Below are positions 61,156 through 64,000 of a DNA stretch of 64,000 nucleotides, one piece after another. The position numbers and the translations under genes were made by a program. Position 1 is the first letter of the stretch. Every line of letters starts with the position of its first letter. The stretch comes from Anderseniella sp. Alg231-50 (GTDB lineage Bacteria; Pseudomonadota; Alphaproteobacteria; Rhizobiales; Aestuariivirgaceae), in the NCBI RefSeq assembly GCF_900149695.1, contig NZ_LT703003.1, forward strand, positions 2,108,001 through 2,172,000. Direction: 5' to 3'. The notes under the pieces were generated by a model. The model did not search any database. It saw only the letters and a list, made by a program, of their open reading frames with translations, and had not been told where the DNA came from.

Positions 61156-61369
61156 GCAAACAGGCATTCCGGCCGACTTACCAGCTCCAATGAAAGTTTG
61201 AATGAGGCAAGATGAACGGCTCTGGCGGCAGGCCAAACATGATTAAGGCATGTTTAACGCGGTATCCCGCATAAAGACATGCAAACCGAACGAGCGAATC
61301 AATAGTGCTGTGACAGCCTTCTTTAAAGAGATCGGGCACAGCGCGAAACAGAAAAGTGAGCGTACACGC

Positions 61370-63451
61370 ATGGCGAAAGCACAGGCACGCAGCGCAGCAG
61401 CACCCGCTAAGAATGCGGCAGCCGGTAAGTCGGCCGACGATACAGAAACGACAGAAGCCGTTGCCGACGGGCCGGTACTTGATCTCAGCAATGCTGCGGT
61501 AAAGCGGATGATCAAACTCGCCAAGCAACGCGGGTTTGTGACCTATGACGAATTGAACGAAGTGCTGCCGTCCGACGACACATCTTCTGAACAGATCGAA
61601 GACATCATGGCGATGCTCACTGATATGGGCATCAACGTGGTCGAGACCGAAGAAGAAACCGAAGACACCACGGAAGTTGCCGAAACCGCCCAGACCGGCA
61701 TCGTCAAGACGGCCTCCAACACGCCTGCGTCAGCTGACCGTACGGATGATCCAGTGCGCATGTATCTGCGTGAGATGGGCACGGTCGAGCTGTTGTCGCG
61801 CGAAGGCGAGATCGCCATCGCCAAACGCATCGAGGCCGGCCGCGAGGCAATGATTTCCGGCCTGTGCGAAAGCCCGCTGTCATTTCAGGCCATTATCATC
61901 TGGCGAGACGAACTGAACGAAGGCAAAATCCTGCTGCGTGACATCATCGATCTCGAAGCAACCTATGCCGGGCCGGATGCCAAGAAGGTGGAAGCCCCGA
62001 CGCCTGAAGAGCGTGAACGCAAGGAAAAGGAAGCCCGCAAGGCGGAAGCCGACAAACGCGAAAAGGCCGCTGAAGAAATGCGCGCCAAGTCGCGGTCGCG
62101 CCGCGGTGGTGGCGATGACGTGTTGTCTGCGGATGATTTTGAACCCGCTGAACAGCCGGACGAAGATGAAGATGATGAGGATGAAGAGGCAAATGTATCG
62201 CTTGCCGCAATGGAAGCGGAACTGAAGCCGCATGTTCTCGAAACCTTCGACCGCATCGCCAAGACCTACAAGTCACTGCGCAAGCTGCAGGATCAGGAAG
62301 TTTCCGAAAAGACGGCGCTGTCTCCGTCCCAGGGACGCCGTTACCGCAAGCTTCGCGAAGAGATCATCGAGGATGTGAAATCCCTGTCTCTGAACGCGGC
62401 GCGTATCGAAGCGCTGGTTGAGCAGCTCTATGATATCAACCGTCGCCTGATTTCCCTGGAAGGCAGGCTTTTGCGTCTGGCCGAAAGCCACAAGGTGCCG
62501 CGCAAGGTCTTCCTTGAGGAATATCAGGGCGAAGAACTCGACGCCAACTGGCTGCGCCGTATCTCCCGGCTCTCCAAGCACGGCTGGAAGGACTTCGTGG
62601 CCAAGGAGAAGGACACGATCAAGGATATCCGCGAGGAAATCCATTCGCTTGCATCCGATACCGGCCTGCAGATTCCGGAATTCCGCCGCATCGTGCATGC
62701 GGTGCAGAAGGGCGAACGTGAAGCCCGCATCGCCAAGAAGGAAATGGTCGAAGCCAATCTGCGCCTGGTGATTTCCATTGCGAAAAAGTACACCAATCGC
62801 GGCCTGCAGTTCCTGGATCTTATCCAGGAGGGCAATATCGGCCTGATGAAAGCGGTCGACAAGTTCGAATACCGCCGCGGCTACAAGTTCTCGACCTATG
62901 CAACCTGGTGGATCAGGCAGGCGATCACCCGCTCGATCGCCGACCAGGCGCGCACCATCCGTATTCCGGTGCACATGATCGAGACCATCAACAAGATCGT
63001 GCGCACATCGCGTCAGATGATGCATGAAATTGGCCGCGAGCCGACGCCGGAAGAGCTGGCTGAAAAGCTGTCCATGCCGCTGGAAAAGGTTCGCAAGGTG
63101 ATGAAAATCGCCAAGGAACCGATCAGCCTTGAAACACCGGTTGGCGATGAAGAAGACTCGCATCTGGGTGATTTCATTGAAGACAAGAACGCCATCCTGC
63201 CGATTGACGCGGCCATTCAGGCAAACCTGCGCGAGACAACGACGCGCGTGCTTGCCTCACTGACACCGCGTGAAGAACGTGTGCTGCGCATGCGCTTCGG
63301 TATCGGCATGAACACCGATCACACACTGGAAGAAGTCGGCCAGCAGTTCTCGGTGACGCGCGAGCGTATTCGCCAGATTGAAGCCAAGGCGCTGAGGAAA
63401 CTGAAACACCCAAGCAGGTCGCGCAGACTGCGGAGCTTCCTCGATAACTAG
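61370..63451 (+). CDS. rpoD: RNA polymerase sigma factor RpoD (sigma-70)
   Basis: 693 residues from ATG 61370, chosen because earlier frame (61250) has no conserved content; rhizobial RpoD are about 685. Region 1.1 ([25 protein letters not shown]), 1.2 ([11 protein letters not shown]), an acidic insertion with runs of D and E (about 255-275), region 2 ([41 protein letters not shown]), and region 4 with the helix-turn-helix ([27 protein letters not shown]) are present. Main vegetative sigma factor; follows dnaG. Confidence 0.98.
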   Translation: MAKAQARSAAAPAKNAAAGKSADDTETTEAVADGPVLDLSNAAVKRMIKLAKQRGFVTYDELNEVLPSDDTSSEQIEDIMAMLTDMGINVVETEEETEDTTEVAETAQTGIVKTASNTPASADRTDDPVRMYLREMGTVELLSREGEIAIAKRIEAGREAMISGLCESPLSFQAIIIWRDELNEGKILLRDIIDLEATYAGPDAKKVEAPTPEERERKEKEARKAEADKREKAAEEMRAKSRSRRGGGDDVLSADDFEPAEQPDEDEDDEDEEANVSLAAMEAELKPHVLETFDRIAKTYKSLRKLQDQEVSEKTALSPSQGRRYRKLREEIIEDVKSLSLNAARIEALVEQLYDINRRLISLEGRLLRLAESHKVPRKVFLEEYQGEELDANWLRRISRLSKHGWKDFVAKEKDTIKDIREEIHSLASDTGLQIPEFRRIVHAVQKGEREARIAKKEMVEANLRLVISIAKKYTNRGLQFLDLIQEGNIGLMKAVDKFEYRRGYKFSTYATWWIRQAITRSIADQARTIRIPVHMIETINKIVRTSRQMMHEIGREPTPEELAEKLSMPLEKVRKVMKIAKEPISLETPVGDEEDSHLGDFIEDKNAILPIDAAIQANLRETTTRVLASLTPREERVLRMRFGIGMNTDHTLEEVGQQFSVTRERIRQIEAKALRKLKHPSRSRRLRSFLDN

Positions 63452-63503
63452 CGCGGCTGCAGCCAGGTACGGCTGCATACAAATCTTTCAACGGCTTATT
63501 GAA

Positions 63504-63529
63504 GGCCGGGCAGTTTGCCCGGCCTTTTT
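63504..63529 (+). terminator. Rho-independent terminator of rpoD
   Basis: Stem GGCCGGGCA / TGCCCGGCC with loop GTT followed by TTTTTC, about 50 bp behind the rpoD stop. Confidence 0.95.
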
Positions 63530-63670
63530 CTTTATGCGGACAAAGCTTCCGAGAATCGTTGCTGCAACCTGAACCCGCCGTGAACACGGGAGTCACTTTT
63601 CGTTCAGATCAAGTTCATCAATGTGCGGATCATCGGGTCGGGCGACTTGAGCAACGAAAAGGAAACTATC

Positions 63671-63985
63671 ATGTACTCCCGCGTACTCACTCTCTCCACC
63701 ATTGCTGCCGGACTGTTTGTCCTGAACGCCGGATCGGCAAGCGCCGGTCTGCCCACCGGTTTCGTCAACGGACTGGACTGCAAGGGGTTTCACCACTCCC
63801 CAACGGCGAAAGCCAAGAAGCAATCCAAGGCAAAACAGCGGGCTCGCGGCAAGTGGGAATCGCTTGCTCGCAAGAACTATGGCTGGAGCTATCGCAAGTG
63901 GAACAAGGGCAAGTTCAAGCACTATGACTGTTCCAAGCCCGGCGGCTGGTGGCACTGCAAGGCCGCTGCCTATCCGTGCAAATGA
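63671..63985 (+). CDS. Small exported basic protein
   Basis: 104 residues from ATG 63671. Signal peptide MYSRVLTLSTIAAGLFVLNAGSASA. Mature part is rich in lysine and tryptophan (KAKQRARGKWESLARKNYGWSYRKWNKGKFKHYDCSK) with four cysteines (LDCKG, YDCSK, WHCKA, YPCK). The pattern WESLARKNYGWSYRKWNKG recurs in small alphaproteobacterial secreted proteins; no function is known. Strong positive charge suggests binding to DNA, cell wall or acidic polymers. Stands alone behind rpoD. Confidence 0.75.
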   Translation: MYSRVLTLSTIAAGLFVLNAGSASAGLPTGFVNGLDCKGFHHSPTAKAKKQSKAKQRARGKWESLARKNYGWSYRKWNKGKFKHYDCSKPGGWWHCKAAAYPCK

Positions 63986-64000
63986 ACCGGCGCAACCACA

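Overview
The window looks like a chromosomal segment of an alphaproteobacterium, most probably Hyphomicrobiales-like. It is GC-rich by eye, gene-dense and free of phage or insertion-sequence genes. The assignment rests on family content: a carbamoyl-phosphate synthase large subunit with an alphaproteobacterial-type insertion, a dnaG-rpoD pair whose sigma factor has a long acidic insertion, a DUF992 protein, dodecin, and a trxB/LysR/greA/carB order familiar from that group. No rRNA, tRNA, CRISPR array or transposase was found.

Layout. 1-9.5 kb: end of a cytochrome bc1 operon (Rieske plus a truncated cytochrome b), then trmL, hemF, two tandem related MFS transporters, two redox enzymes, a methyltransferase and a GAF-type nucleotide cyclase. 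9.5-18.5 kb: a large SGNH hydrolase, a METTL7-like methyltransferase, a glutamine amidotransferase, a cold-shock protein, a run of DUF922/MBL/DJ-1/enolase-superfamily genes, dodecin and a tiny membrane protein. 18.5-25.6 kb: uvrB, several exported proteins, rlmJ, a DUF411 protein and an SDR. 25.7-32.2 kb: thioesterase, three transporters, a DhlA-type haloalkane dehalogenase, a TrmA-family RNA methyltransferase and an L,D-transpeptidase. 32.4-43.3 kb: exported TPR and M48 proteins, a SAF-domain oxidoreductase, a flavin monooxygenase, aspartate aminotransferase, MsrP, LysR and trxB. 43.5-57 kb: greA, carB, a delta-class carbonic anhydrase, a second L,D-transpeptidase, modABC, an arginase-family enzyme and carA. 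57-64 kb: yqeY, a DUF1287 protein, dnaG, rpoD and a small secreted protein.

The most unusual signal is a family of short palindromic repeats at 12.3-12.5, 17.6-17.9, 18.6 and 21.15 kb. All share an outer stem of the type GAACAGC...GCTGTTC around a variable hairpin. One copy lies in frame inside the uvrB tail, another fills the uvrB leader, and a third block forms a roughly 300-bp element with inverted ends. Stem changes are compensated or kept as G-U pairs on the minus strand, which points to structured RNA. This resembles the protein-invading palindromic elements known from Rickettsia. Two further intergenic regions (50.83-51.02 kb and 58.60-58.72 kb) fold into nested perfect helices and may be RNA elements.

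How the genes work together: most are housekeeping functions (respiration, heme, pyrimidine/arginine precursors, replication priming, transcription, repair, thioredoxin) mixed with envelope genes (two YkuD transpeptidases, an M48 lipoprotein, many small signal-peptide proteins) and scattered detoxification or catabolic genes. The only clear multi-gene systems are cytochrome bc1, modABC, dnaG-rpoD and the split carA/carB pair.
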